Part shown: positions 1 to 6,513 of the stretch, in pieces
Numbering within the stretch: the stretch's first letter is position 1
How the letters are laid out: each line of letters starts with the position of its first letter
Translations under genes and position numbers: made by a program
NCBI GenBank assembly: GCA_024644185.1
Contig: JAHELM010000024.1
Coordinates: 1 to 12,967, forward strand
Source of the DNA: Rhodospirillales bacterium
Lineage (GTDB): Bacteria > Pseudomonadota > Alphaproteobacteria > UBA8366 > JADFVY01
Direction: 5' to 3'
Length of the DNA: 12,967 nucleotides
Notes under the pieces: generated by a model
Databases searched by the model: none
What the model saw: only the letters and a program-made list of their open reading frames with translations
What the model was told of the DNA's origin: nothing

Positions 1-2
1 AC

Positions 3-1073
3 GATCTGGGGCGCGGGGTGACCGACGACACGGTGATCCTGGGCACGGTCCTGCCGGCCGATGGCGCCGCCGGCGCGGCGCTTCGCGCGGTGCTGATGGA
101 CTGGGTGGACGGGCTGAACCATGACGGCGGCATCAACGGCCGTGACGTGCGGCTGGAAATCGCCGATTCCGGGGCCGACCCGGCGGCAACCGAGGCCGCG
201 ACGCGATCCCTGATTCGCGATCGCGGGGTGTTTGCCCTGGTCGCCCCGCTGACCCCGGGCGGCGAGGCGGCGCTGGTCCGGGCGGCCGTGGCCGAGGCCA
301 CGCCGGTGGTCGGCCCCTTCACGCCGTTCCCTCCGGAAACCGGGCCGGACAATGTCTATCAGCTGTTCCCCGGCATGCAGCGGCAACTGGAACTGCTGCT
401 GCGCCATGCCCGGCGCGGAGGGCCGGCCGGCGCCACGCTGGTGCTGCATGACGGCGATCCGCGCATGGCGGAATTCGCCGCGAGGCTGGTGTCGTCCGGT
501 ACCGGCGCCGCCATCGCCTATGACGGCAGCGAGACGGCGGCGGCGCGGATGGTGGCCCTGATGGCGCTGGGCCGGGCCGCCCGGGTTCTCTATCTGGGCT
601 CGCCCGCCGGCATGGGTCCGCTGGCCGCCGCCCTGCCGCGGGACGGGAAGGACATCGATCTGCTGCTGCCGGGCTGGCATGCCGGGCTGGCGGCGCTTGC
701 GGCATCCGCCGGATGGAAGGGGCGCATCCTGGTCGGCCTGCCGATGGACCCGGACTCGGTTCCACCGGCGGTCCGCGAGCGGATCACCCGCATCGCACTG
801 ACCTCCGGCGTTGGCGACGGGCACGGGGCGGTGACCGCTGCCGGGCTGGCCGCCGCCGAACTGGCCGCCGAGGCGCTGCGTCGGGCGGGCCGGGCGCTGC
901 GCGTCGAGGGTTTCACGGACGCCCTGAACGGGATCGCCGGCTACGAGTCCGGCCTCGGCCAGCCGGTCACCTTCACCCCGGCGCGGCGGCACGGTTTGAA
1001 CGCGATCCGCGTACTCATCCTGTCAAACGGCGGCGGCCGCCCGGCGGCGGCGTGGGAGGCGGGCGATCCCTGA
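3..1073 (+). CDS. ABC-type substrate-binding protein, type-I periplasmic fold, 5' end outside window
   Basis: The product resembles the leucine/isoleucine/valine-type receptor domain (Peripla_BP_6) that captures small ligands in the periplasm, often for an ABC importer. Seen: an opening GRGVTDDTVILGTVLPADG (the usual 'G-x-x-L-P-x-x-G' first strand), then NHDGGINGRDVRL, which matches the family's 'N-x-x-G-G-I-x-G-R-x-I' loop. The end, VTFTPARRHGLNAIRV, matches the family's 'F-x-P-x-R-R-x-G' tail. The frame stays open to the left edge. A GTG at 18 could be a start, but it lies in the conserved GRGV segment, there is no signal peptide after it, and there is no clear ribosome site before it. I therefore read this as the C-terminal part of a longer exported protein, possibly one with an upstream domain such as a cytochrome c. 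The ligand cannot be told. No transporter subunits follow on the same strand. Confidence 0.75.
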   Translation, partial: DLGRGVTDDTVILGTVLPADGAAGAALRAVLMDWVDGLNHDGGINGRDVRLEIADSGADPAATEAATRSLIRDRGVFALVAPLTPGGEAALVRAAVAEATPVVGPFTPFPPETGPDNVYQLFPGMQRQLELLLRHARRGGPAGATLVLHDGDPRMAEFAARLVSSGTGAAIAYDGSETAAARMVALMALGRAARVLYLGSPAGMGPLAAALPRDGKDIDLLLPGWHAGLAALAASAGWKGRILVGLPMDPDSVPPAVRERITRIALTSGVGDGHGAVTAAGLAAAELAAEALRRAGRALRVEGFTDALNGIAGYESGLGQPVTFTPARRHGLNAIRVLILSNGGGRPAAAWEAGDP

Positions 1074-1075
1074 CG

Positions 1076-1107
1076 GCCGGCATCGCGTCCGGCGCCGGAA
1101 TTTCTTT
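1076..1107 (+). terminator. weak hairpin after the substrate-binding protein gene
   Basis: GCCGG (1076-1080) can pair with CCGGC (1089-1093) around an 8-base loop. A GCCGG follows, then a moderately T-rich stretch AATTTCTTT (1099-1107). The position, 3 bases after the stop codon, suits a terminator, but the stem is short and the T run is broken. The rest of 1074-1194 shows no gene. Confidence 0.25.
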
Positions 1108-1194
1108 GCGTCGAGGGCCGTCCAGCCCCTTCCGCCGGAATCCGGGCAGGGCCATGTGATGCACTCCTGAGGCAACCGGTATCGGACTCGTGGC

Positions 1195-2145
1195 ATGGCG
1201 CTCTCGCTTCTGTTCGGCCTCGCTGCCCTGTATTTCGGCGGCGAGCTTCTGGTGCGCGGTTCGGTGTCGCTGGCACGTCGCCTCGGCGTCTCGCCGCTGC
1301 TGATCGGCATTACCCTGGTCGGATTCGGCACCTCGACGCCGGAACTGGTGACCAGCCTCGACGCCGCGCTGCGCGGGTCGGCGGGGATTGCCGTCGGCAA
1401 CGTGGTCGGCAGCAACACGGCGAACATCCTGCTGATCCTGGGGCTGGCGGCGCTGCTGTCGCCGATCGTATGCGATCCGCGCGCCTTTCGCCGCGATGCC
1501 GGCATGGTGCTGGTCGCGGCGCTGGCGGCCGTGGCGGCGTCTCTGTGGGGCAGCATCGGCGTCGCGACGGGCGCGGTCTTCCTGGCGTTGCTTCTGGTCT
1601 ATCTTGTGCATACCTATCGCAGCGAGCGCCTGAACCACAGCGCGTCGGCCGAATTGCACGCGGCGGAAGCCACGCTGGCCGAGCCCGGGCCGCATGCGAC
1701 GTGGCTGAGCCTGTCCTTTGCCGTCGGCGGCATCGCCTTGACCATCGGCGGCGCGCATCTGCTGGTCAACGGCGCGGTGGACCTGGCCCAGACGCTGGGC
1801 GTGTCGGATACGGTGATCGGCCTGACCATCGTCGCCATCGGCACCTCGCTGCCGGAACTGGTCGCCTCGGTGGTGGCGGCCCGCCGGCGGCAGGGCGACA
1901 TTGCGCTGGGCAACGTGCTGGGCAGCAATATCTACAACATCCTGGGTATCCTGGGCGTGACGGCGATCGTGCGCCCGCTGGAGATCCCGCCGCGGATCCT
2001 GGGGCTGGACATCTGGGTGATGCTGGGCGCGACCCTGCTGTTGATCGGCTTTGCCACCATCCGCTCGCGGCTGTCGCGCCGCAAGGGCCTGGCCTTTCTC
2101 GGCCTCTACGGGCTTTACGTCGCCTGGCTGGCGCAGGGTGCCTGA
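1195..2145 (+). CDS. calcium/sodium antiporter, CaCA family (YrbG-like)
   Basis: An inner-membrane cation/Ca2+ exchanger that would use the sodium or proton gradient to export Ca2+. The 316 residues fit the bacterial YrbG/NCX_Mj-type length. Seen: two inverted alpha repeats, the family hallmark. Repeat 1 has GFGTSTPEL at 43-51 and GNVVGSNTANI at 68-78. Repeat 2 has AIGTSLPEL at 214-222 and GNVLGSNIYNI at 239-249. The ion-binding glutamates are E50 and E221. About ten hydrophobic segments are split by a cytoplasmic loop near residues 140-170. The start MALSLLFGLAALYFGG is typical; the ribosome site is weak (GGA about 12 bases upstream). The gene stands alone on its strand, 121 bases after the previous gene, and converges with the four-cysteine gene. 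Family assignment is secure; the exact ions are inferred. Confidence 0.93.
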   Translation: MALSLLFGLAALYFGGELLVRGSVSLARRLGVSPLLIGITLVGFGTSTPELVTSLDAALRGSAGIAVGNVVGSNTANILLILGLAALLSPIVCDPRAFRRDAGMVLVAALAAVAASLWGSIGVATGAVFLALLLVYLVHTYRSERLNHSASAELHAAEATLAEPGPHATWLSLSFAVGGIALTIGGAHLLVNGAVDLAQTLGVSDTVIGLTIVAIGTSLPELVASVVAARRRQGDIALGNVLGSNIYNILGILGVTAIVRPLEIPPRILGLDIWVMLGATLLLIGFATIRSRLSRRKGLAFLGLYGLYVAWLAQGA

Positions 2146-2147
2146 AC

Positions 2148-2178
2148 CGGGCTCGCGAAATCGGCGCTCGCGATCCCG
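2148..2178. terminator. possible bidirectional hairpin between convergent genes
   Basis: Two copies of TCGCGA (2153-2158 and 2168-2173) can pair around a 9-base loop. They are extended by CGGG (2148-2151) with CCCG (2175-2178) past a single mismatch. It lies in the 52-base gap between the antiporter stop and the stop of the convergent small gene, so it could end transcripts from both sides. Neither side has a T run, so intrinsic termination is not certain. Confidence 0.4.
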
Positions 2179-2197
2179 TTCACCCCGCGAAAACTCC

Positions 2198-2485
2198 CTA
2201 TGGGCCGCCCGCCGCGTAGTCGCCGAACAGGATGTCCTGCAAGTCCAGGGGAAGCTCGTCGGCGTAGAACTTCATGCGCGGATCGGACGGGCGCAACTGG
2301 CCGGAATGATCGCCCTTTTCCGAGCAGTAGAGGTGAAAATGCGAGCGCGGGCGACCGAAGCGGAACGTCCAGTCTCCATCCTCGCGGCAGGTCCATTCCA
2401 GGTCGGCCTTGTAGGCCTCGACCCGGGCGATATGGCCCTTGCAGGGCTGGCCGTCGGCATAGACGAAGGGGCAGGGAAATTTCAT
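2198..2485 (-). CDS. small four-cysteine protein, hypothetical
   Basis: A 95-residue protein I do not recognise by name. Seen: cysteines at 5, 15, 33 and 54 within CPFVYADGQPC, WTC and YCSEKGDH. They may form a zinc-ribbon-like metal site, with H18, H49, H51 and H60 nearby. It is rich in aromatic and charged residues and has no signal peptide or membrane segment, so it is probably cytoplasmic. The start ATG overlaps the phosphodiesterase stop as ATGA (2482-2485), and a good ribosome site, GGAAAGGA, lies just upstream inside that gene. Translation is therefore probably coupled and the pair co-transcribed. A role linked to the phosphodiesterase is possible but rests only on this linkage. Confidence 0.82.
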   Translation of the reverse strand: MKFPCPFVYADGQPCKGHIARVEAYKADLEWTCREDGDWTFRFGRPRSHFHLYCSEKGDHSGQLRPSDPRMKFYADELPLDLQDILFGDYAAGGP

Positions 2486-3318
2486 GCCGGTACGTCCTTT
2501 CCGGCACCGGCTTCCATGGCCTTGTAGGACTTCGGCCGCTCCAGGAATCCGAAATCCTCGACGAAGACGGTGTGGCTGACCAGATGACCGCTGTCCGACC
2601 AGGCATGCAGCTGGAAGGCCGGCGGCTCGCGCGTCCATTGCAGCGCCGCGCCCCGTTTCAGTATCAACTGCATCTGGAAGGCGGTGGATGGGGCGATGCT
2701 GGCCGGCACCCCGGCGAAGATCGTATGAATCGGCCGGTGGATATGGCCGCACAGGATGCGCACCACCTGGCGGTGCCGGCCGATCACGGCGGCCAGGCCG
2801 CTGGCGTCCTCCAGCCCCATGCGGTCGAGATGCGGCATGCCGGTGGCAAACGGCGGGTGGTGCAGCATGACGATGGTCGGCCGGTCCGGCGCCGCCGCCA
2901 GCGTTCGGTCCAGCCAGGCCAGCCGGCCGTTGCACAGCCGCCCGACATTGCTGCCCGGTACCAGGGTATCCAGCGCTACGAAGCGCAGCGGCCAGGTGTC
3001 CACGGCATAGAGCAGAAAATGCCCGTCCTCCCAGGGCTGGTCAGGGAAGGCGGCGCGCATGCCGTCGCGATCGTCGTGATTGCCCGGCAGCAGCAGATAG
3101 GGCATCGCCAACCGGTCCAGCAGCGCGCGCAATGCCGCGTATTCCTCGGGCCGGCCATCGGCGGTCAGGTCGCCGGTGGCGACCGCCAGATCCGGGCGCG
3201 GGTCCAGCGCATCGATGCGGCGGATCGCGGCGGCCAGGTTGGCATGGCTGTCCAGGCCTGGAGCCAGCATCTCGCCTTGCGGCTTGACGTGCATGTCGCT
3301 GATCTGTGCAATGAGCAT
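2482..3318 (-). CDS. class III cyclic-nucleotide phosphodiesterase / metallophosphoesterase (CpdA-like)
   Basis: A 278-residue binuclear-metal phosphoesterase of the calcineurin-like fold. Relatives such as CpdA and Rv0805 hydrolyse 3',5'-cAMP in the cytoplasm. All metal-binding motifs are present and in order: D8-x-H10 (QISDMHVK), G49-D50 (ATGDLTADG), G79-N80-H81-D82 (LLPGNHDDRD), H153-H154 (MLHHPPF) and G191-H192-x-H194 (CGHIHRPIHT). There is no signal peptide. The open frame runs far upstream antisense to the amidase, but conserved sequence starts at MLIAQISDMH, so the ATG at 3318 is the start; only a weak GGAA precedes it. The stop overlaps the small four-cysteine gene. It is divergent from the amidase, with 108 bases between them. 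Lipid or nucleotide phosphodiester substrates other than cAMP remain possible. Confidence 0.9.
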   Translation of the reverse strand: MLIAQISDMHVKPQGEMLAPGLDSHANLAAAIRRIDALDPRPDLAVATGDLTADGRPEEYAALRALLDRLAMPYLLLPGNHDDRDGMRAAFPDQPWEDGHFLLYAVDTWPLRFVALDTLVPGSNVGRLCNGRLAWLDRTLAAAPDRPTIVMLHHPPFATGMPHLDRMGLEDASGLAAVIGRHRQVVRILCGHIHRPIHTIFAGVPASIAPSTAFQMQLILKRGAALQWTREPPAFQLHAWSDSGHLVSHTVFVEDFGFLERPKSYKAMEAGAGKDVPA

Positions 3319-3376
3319 CGCGAGTCGTTCCGTTACAAGGGGCGATACTGTCGGCGATCGGGCGCGCGCCGTCAAT

Positions 3377-3408
3377 TCTTGCGCGTGTTGCGTCTTGCGC
3401 GTGTTGCG
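3377..3408. repeat. perfect 16-bp tandem duplication before the amidase
   Basis: TCTTGCGCGTGTTGCG occurs twice head to tail (3377-3392 and 3393-3408) with no mismatch. It ends just before the amidase ribosome site (AGGAAG near 3410). A 10-bp palindrome, GGCGCGCGCC, lies at 3361-3370. The duplication falls in the leader between the divergent phosphodiesterase and amidase genes. It could be a paired protein-binding site or a recent slippage product. Confidence 0.8.
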
Positions 3409-3426
3409 GAAGGAAGCCGGGGCTGA

Positions 3427-4596
3427 ATGAAACGCGACGAACTGGGCGCCTTCGTGGAGCATTGCGACATCGTCATCGAGGGCGATGCCGACAGGTTGTT
3501 CAGCGGCCTGGATTTCGCCGTCAAGGACATCATCGACGTGGCCGGCTGCCGCACCGGATGCGGCAACCCGGACTGGCTGCGCACGCATCCGCCCGCCACG
3601 GCCCATGCGCCGGTGGTGAAACGCCTGCTGCGTGCCGGCGCGCGGATGATCGGCAAGACGCATACCGAGGAAATGGCCTATTCGCTGATCGGCGAGAACG
3701 CGCATTACGGCGCGCCGGTGAACGTGAACGCGCCGGGTCGCACGGCGGGCGGATCGTCCAGCGGCTCGGCCGCCGCCGTGGCGGCCGGGGCGGCGCATAT
3801 GGCGCTGGGTTCGGATACCGGCGGATCGGTAAGGATTCCGGCCAGTTTCTGCGGCATCTACGGGCTGCGGCCGACGCATGGCCGGATTCCCCTGCAGGGC
3901 ATCATGCCGCTGGCCGCCAGCTACGACACGATCGGCTGGTTCGCCCGCGATCCGGCGGTGATGTCCGGCGTCGCCCACGCCCTGTTCGACACCTGGCGCG
4001 AGCCGGAAATCCTGACCCGGCTGCTGGTGCCGGAGGACGCCTGGGCGCTGGCCGACCCGGCGGTGCAGGCAGCGCTGCATCCAGCCCTCGACCGGATCGC
4101 CGAGCTGGTCGGCCCGCCGCTGAGCGTGATGGCGGCCGAGGGTGGCGATCTCGGCCCGCTGTTCGACGCCTATCTGGTGCTGCAGGGCCGCGAGGCCTGG
4201 ATCGAGCACCGGGAATGGGTGGAAGCGGTGAAGCCGAAGTTCGGCCCCGGCATCGCCGAACGCTTCACGCTGATCGCCGGCCTGACCGATGCCGAGGTGG
4301 CGCGCTGGACGGCGTGGCGTCGCGATTTCTCCGCCCGGCTTCTTGGCATGGTGAACACGGGCGCCGTGATGGTGCTGCCCAGCGCGCCGTCGATCGCCCC
4401 CTTGCGCGGTCGGCCGCAGGCGGAACTGGCCGATCTTCGCCGCCGCATCCTGACGATGACCGGCATTTCGGGCCATGCCGGGCTGCCGCAGATCAGCCTG
4501 CCGGTTGCTCGTGTCGATGGCTGTCCGGTGGGGCTTTCGATCATCGGTCGGCCGGGTGGCGACGAGGTGCTGCTGGACCTGGCTCGCCGGTTCTGA
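3427..4596 (+). CDS. amidase, amidase-signature family (AMI1-like)
   Basis: A 389-residue hydrolase that cleaves an amide to a carboxylate and ammonia, using a Ser-cisSer-Lys triad. Seen: catalytic K33 in FAVKDIIDV, cis-serine S110 in the AGGSSSGSAAAVAAG motif, and nucleophile S134 in GSDTGGSVRIPAS. The spacing of 24 between the two serines is that of the family. The text around FAVKDI-DV-G, GNPDW, EMAYS--GENAHYG-P and the C-terminal HAGLPQISLP resembles plant AMI1 (indole-3-acetamide hydrolase) and its bacterial relatives, and the length is close. It is not GatA: there is no gatB/C nearby and it is about 90 residues shorter. The ATG has an AGGAAG ribosome site at good spacing. The physiological amide is not known. 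It is transcribed divergently from the phosphodiesterase. Confidence 0.9.
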   Translation: MKRDELGAFVEHCDIVIEGDADRLFSGLDFAVKDIIDVAGCRTGCGNPDWLRTHPPATAHAPVVKRLLRAGARMIGKTHTEEMAYSLIGENAHYGAPVNVNAPGRTAGGSSSGSAAAVAAGAAHMALGSDTGGSVRIPASFCGIYGLRPTHGRIPLQGIMPLAASYDTIGWFARDPAVMSGVAHALFDTWREPEILTRLLVPEDAWALADPAVQAALHPALDRIAELVGPPLSVMAAEGGDLGPLFDAYLVLQGREAWIEHREWVEAVKPKFGPGIAERFTLIAGLTDAEVARWTAWRRDFSARLLGMVNTGAVMVLPSAPSIAPLRGRPQAELADLRRRILTMTGISGHAGLPQISLPVARVDGCPVGLSIIGRPGGDEVLLDLARRF

Positions 4597-4702
4597 AAAT
4601 CGTGGAATGAAACGGCCGCGTTAACGCTTTGTAAGTCTGCCTGCCGCTAGACTTGGTGGTCTCGGATATTCTGGGCACAACAACAACCCGGTCAGGTGTG
4701 GA
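4597..4702 (+). promoter_or_regulatory. upstream region of the membrane-protein gene
   Basis: This 106-base gap is visibly richer in A and T than the genes around it and precedes a separate + strand gene, so it probably carries a promoter. It contains GTTAACGCTTTGTAAG (4620-4635), which resembles the TTAA repeats bound by CtrA, but the second half is imperfect. I could not pick a convincing -35/-10 pair. Confidence 0.3.
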
Positions 4703-5146
4703 ATGGACGAAAGACGCGTCATGTTTGTCAGCTTTGTGGCGGCCGGTCTGGTGCTTGCCGCGGCGTTCCTGGCGGCGCTGGTGATCGGCGTGGCGATCGG
4801 GGCGGTGATGCCCCATTGGGCGCTGGGCTACATGCAGGGCATCGTCTTTGCCATCGTGGCGTTGATCCTCGGGCTGCAGCTGCGCAAATTCGCCCGTCAG
4901 ACGCTGCTGCCGCGTGTCGCCGGGCCGCGTCCGGTGGATCGCGACCTGATGCCGCTGTTGCAACCGCACCGCTCGACCATCGCCAAGATCTGGTTCCTGG
5001 TCATTTGCGTGGGCGTGCTGATCCTGTCGATCCCCGCGGAACTCATGGCCGCGCAGGCGACCATCGTGATGATCGGTGTCGTCCTGCCGATGATGCGCGA
5101 AAAAATCCTGATCGAGCTCTATCTGCTGAAGACCGAGGATTACTGA
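4703..5146 (+). CDS. four-helix integral membrane protein of unknown function
   Basis: A 147-residue protein I do not recognise. Hydrophobic stretches at about 8-35, 44-60, 95-112 and 117-131 predict four transmembrane helices. A basic/polar loop lies between helices 2 and 3 (RKFARQTLLPRVAGPRPVDRD is at 61-81), and a charged tail, MREKILIELYLLKTEDY, follows. By the positive-inside rule that loop is probably cytoplasmic. The ATG at 4703 follows a modest ribosome site (AGGTGTGGA). A second ATG at 4721 (M7) would remove only six residues. It stands alone between the amidase and the gene-free stretch. A hairpin overlaps its stop codon. Confidence 0.75.
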   Translation: MDERRVMFVSFVAAGLVLAAAFLAALVIGVAIGAVMPHWALGYMQGIVFAIVALILGLQLRKFARQTLLPRVAGPRPVDRDLMPLLQPHRSTIAKIWFLVICVGVLILSIPAELMAAQATIVMIGVVLPMMREKILIELYLLKTEDY

Positions 5147-5164
5147 GCGCGCCTCGCGCGCTCA
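5144..5164 (+). terminator. hairpin overlapping the stop codon of the membrane-protein gene
   Basis: TGAGCGCG (5144-5151) pairs perfectly with CGCGCTCA (5157-5164) around a 5-base loop; the TGA stop forms the base of the stem. It is very GC-rich but no T run follows, so it may end transcription only weakly or protect the 3' end of the mRNA. Confidence 0.4.
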
Positions 5165-5189
5165 CGTCGCCCGCTTGGTGCCGGTGGCC

Positions 5190-5342
5190 ATGGCCCGCCC
5201 GGGCATGCAGGGCCACGGCGTCGTCGCCGCGGAGCCAGGCAATGGAAACGCCGCCACCGGCGACCAGTGGAACACCCGGACCAAAAGATCCCATACCTCG
5301 ATCTGGCGCGGCTCGGGCCGTGTTTCGGACGCGGTTTGTCAC
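5190..5342 (-). pseudogene. decayed cytochrome b561-family fragment (N-terminal part)
   Basis: Read on the minus strand, this stretch encodes in two frames what looks like the start of a di-haem cytochrome b561 / Ni-Fe hydrogenase cytochrome b subunit. One frame gives EVWDLLVRVFHWSPVAAF. The neighbouring frame continues with IAWLRGDDAVALHARAG. Family members typically read VWDLPVR-FHW---AAF--AWLTGD---LH--AGY, with haem-binding histidines in FHW and LH. A GTG at 5342 followed by ACA would start it if one A in the run at 5335-5337 were extra. A second shift, one base missing near 5244-5248, restores the original frame. Similarity stops after about residue 45, and the rest (normally some 130-200 residues) is absent. 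The fragment lies in a 359-base stretch (5147-5505) with no intact gene. Recognition is by motif only, without alignment. Confidence 0.55.
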
Positions 5343-5411
5343 CTTCGCGCGGCCTTTGGCACGCAGCCCTTCGTACCGCATCGATCCGCGTCAAGGGACC
5401 GCAAATAGCCT

Positions 5412-5439
5412 TTCACAAATAATGGTTTTGTCCTAGGCT
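5412..5439 (+). promoter_or_regulatory. possible promoter of the PAS gene
   Basis: TTCACA (5412-5417) matches five of six bases of the sigma-70 -35 box. TAGGCT (5434-5439) lies 16 bases on and matches three of six of the -10 box. The surrounding 5400-5450 is the most AT-rich part of the neighbourhood. Transcription would begin near 5446, at the foot of the hairpin at 5451-5474. Confidence 0.3.
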
Positions 5440-5443
5440 GGGC

Positions 5444-5474
5444 AAAAAAAGAGGGATGCCTTGGCTTATCCCTC
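5444..5474 (-). terminator. intrinsic terminator on the minus strand
   Basis: Read on the minus strand, GAGGGAT (5474-5468) pairs perfectly with ATCCCTC (5457-5451) across a 10-base loop, and seven Ts follow at once (5450-5444). This is the textbook layout of a rho-independent terminator and the best one in the window. No minus-strand gene ends next to it: the nearest upstream minus gene is apt, whose stop is about 1 kb away at 6501, with the PAS gene in between on the other strand. On the plus strand the same hairpin sits in the PAS gene leader with no T run after it. Confidence 0.65.
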
Positions 5475-5505
5475 GGGGGCGTCGACGGGAAGGGGGTAAC
5501 GAATT

Positions 5506-6513
5506 ATGGCGCGGACACGGTCGATCGGTCCGTCGGACGCCGATGTCCTGGCGTTACGGCACGAGGTGGAACGGCTGCGGGCGGAATGCGAGGCGTTGCG
5601 GAGCCGGCTGGAGTTGCCGCCGGAGTCCGGCGTCGAACGGCCGCCCCTGCGCGAGGGCCGGGCGGTGCCGCCGGAGGGGCCCTATGCGCAGGGCGACAAG
5701 TTCAACGCCTTCTACAGGCAGGTCGCGGGGATCCTGGATATTTCCGCCGATGCGATCGTCAGCGCCGATGACCGCGGCGTGGTGCGCCGCTTCAACCGGG
5801 GGGCCGAGAACATCTTCGGTTACAGGGCCACCGAGATCATCGGCCGGCCGCTCGACATCCTGATCCCCGAGCGGTTTCGCAAGGCGCATCGCGGCCACAT
5901 GGCGGCCTTCACGGCATCCCGCGATACCAGCCGCATGATGAACCAGCGCGGCGAGATCGCCGGACTTCGCCGGGACGGCACGGAATTTCCCGCCGAGGCC
6001 TCGATCGCCAAGCTGGACGTCTCCGGACGGCCGATCCTGACGATTATCCTGCGCGACATCACCGAGCGCAAACTGGCCGAGGCCGAACATCGCGCCCATG
6101 CGGCGCGGATCGAGCATGCCCAGAAACTTGCCAGGCTGGGGTTCTTCGTCTGGGACGACGTGACCGGCAATTGCCTGGAATGTTCGCCGTCGATGGCGGA
6201 AATTTTTGCCATGCCGGTGGCGGCGTTCTTCGAGAAACGCGGGACGCTGGCGGCGTATATGAGCTTCGTTCACCCGGACGATCGCGCGCGCGTCGCCCAG
6301 GCGATAACGCAAGCCCTGGAGAACGCGGCTCCCTATGACACCGAGTATCGCTGCTACGACGACAACGGGGTGCAGATTCACATCCGTGAGATCGGCGAGC
6401 CGATCCTCGACGAAACCGGCCGGCAGTCGCGCACCTTCGGGGCGATGCAGGACGTCACGGCCCTGCGCCGGACAGACCAGACGCCGTGCCGGGCCACCGG
6501 CTACTCGTCGTAG
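5506..6513 (+). CDS. double-PAS sensor protein without output domain
   Basis: A 335-residue sensory protein. Residues 13-36 look like a short coiled coil (LALRHEVERLRAECEALRSRL). PAS domain 1 spans about 70-192 and is typical: ILDISADAIVSADDRGVVRRFN, then FGYRATEIIGRPLDILIPERFR, then LRRDGTEFPAEASIA, closing with ILRDITERKLAEAE. PAS domain 2 spans about 205-321, of the PAS_3 type (LGFFVWDDVTGN, FVHPDDRARV, EYRCYDDNG) and closing with GAMQDVTALRR. Such pairs usually feed a histidine kinase or GGDEF/EAL module, but only 14 residues follow, and the last few codons overlap the apt gene. It may be truncated or may act through a partner. The ATG has a good AAGGGGG ribosome site 9 bases upstream. 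There is no membrane segment, so sensing is probably cytoplasmic. Confidence 0.88.
   Translation: MARTRSIGPSDADVLALRHEVERLRAECEALRSRLELPPESGVERPPLREGRAVPPEGPYAQGDKFNAFYRQVAGILDISADAIVSADDRGVVRRFNRGAENIFGYRATEIIGRPLDILIPERFRKAHRGHMAAFTASRDTSRMMNQRGEIAGLRRDGTEFPAEASIAKLDVSGRPILTIILRDITERKLAEAEHRAHAARIEHAQKLARLGFFVWDDVTGNCLECSPSMAEIFAMPVAAFFEKRGTLAAYMSFVHPDDRARVAQAITQALENAAPYDTEYRCYDDNGVQIHIREIGEPILDETGRQSRTFGAMQDVTALRRTDQTPCRATGYSS

Noticed and set aside
1023..1276. Minus-strand frames over the gap before the antiporter
   Set aside because: They are Arg- and Pro-rich shadows without a ribosome site, and they run antisense into the antiporter.
3319..4476. Minus-strand frame running upstream of the phosphodiesterase for over 380 codons
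   Set aside because: It lies antisense to the amidase, whose catalytic motifs are all present on the plus strand. Phosphodiesterase similarity begins only at 3318.
5175..5408. Plus-strand 77-codon frame in the gene-free stretch
   Set aside because: It has no ribosome site and no recognisable motif. The opposite strand carries the cytochrome-like text, which explains it better.
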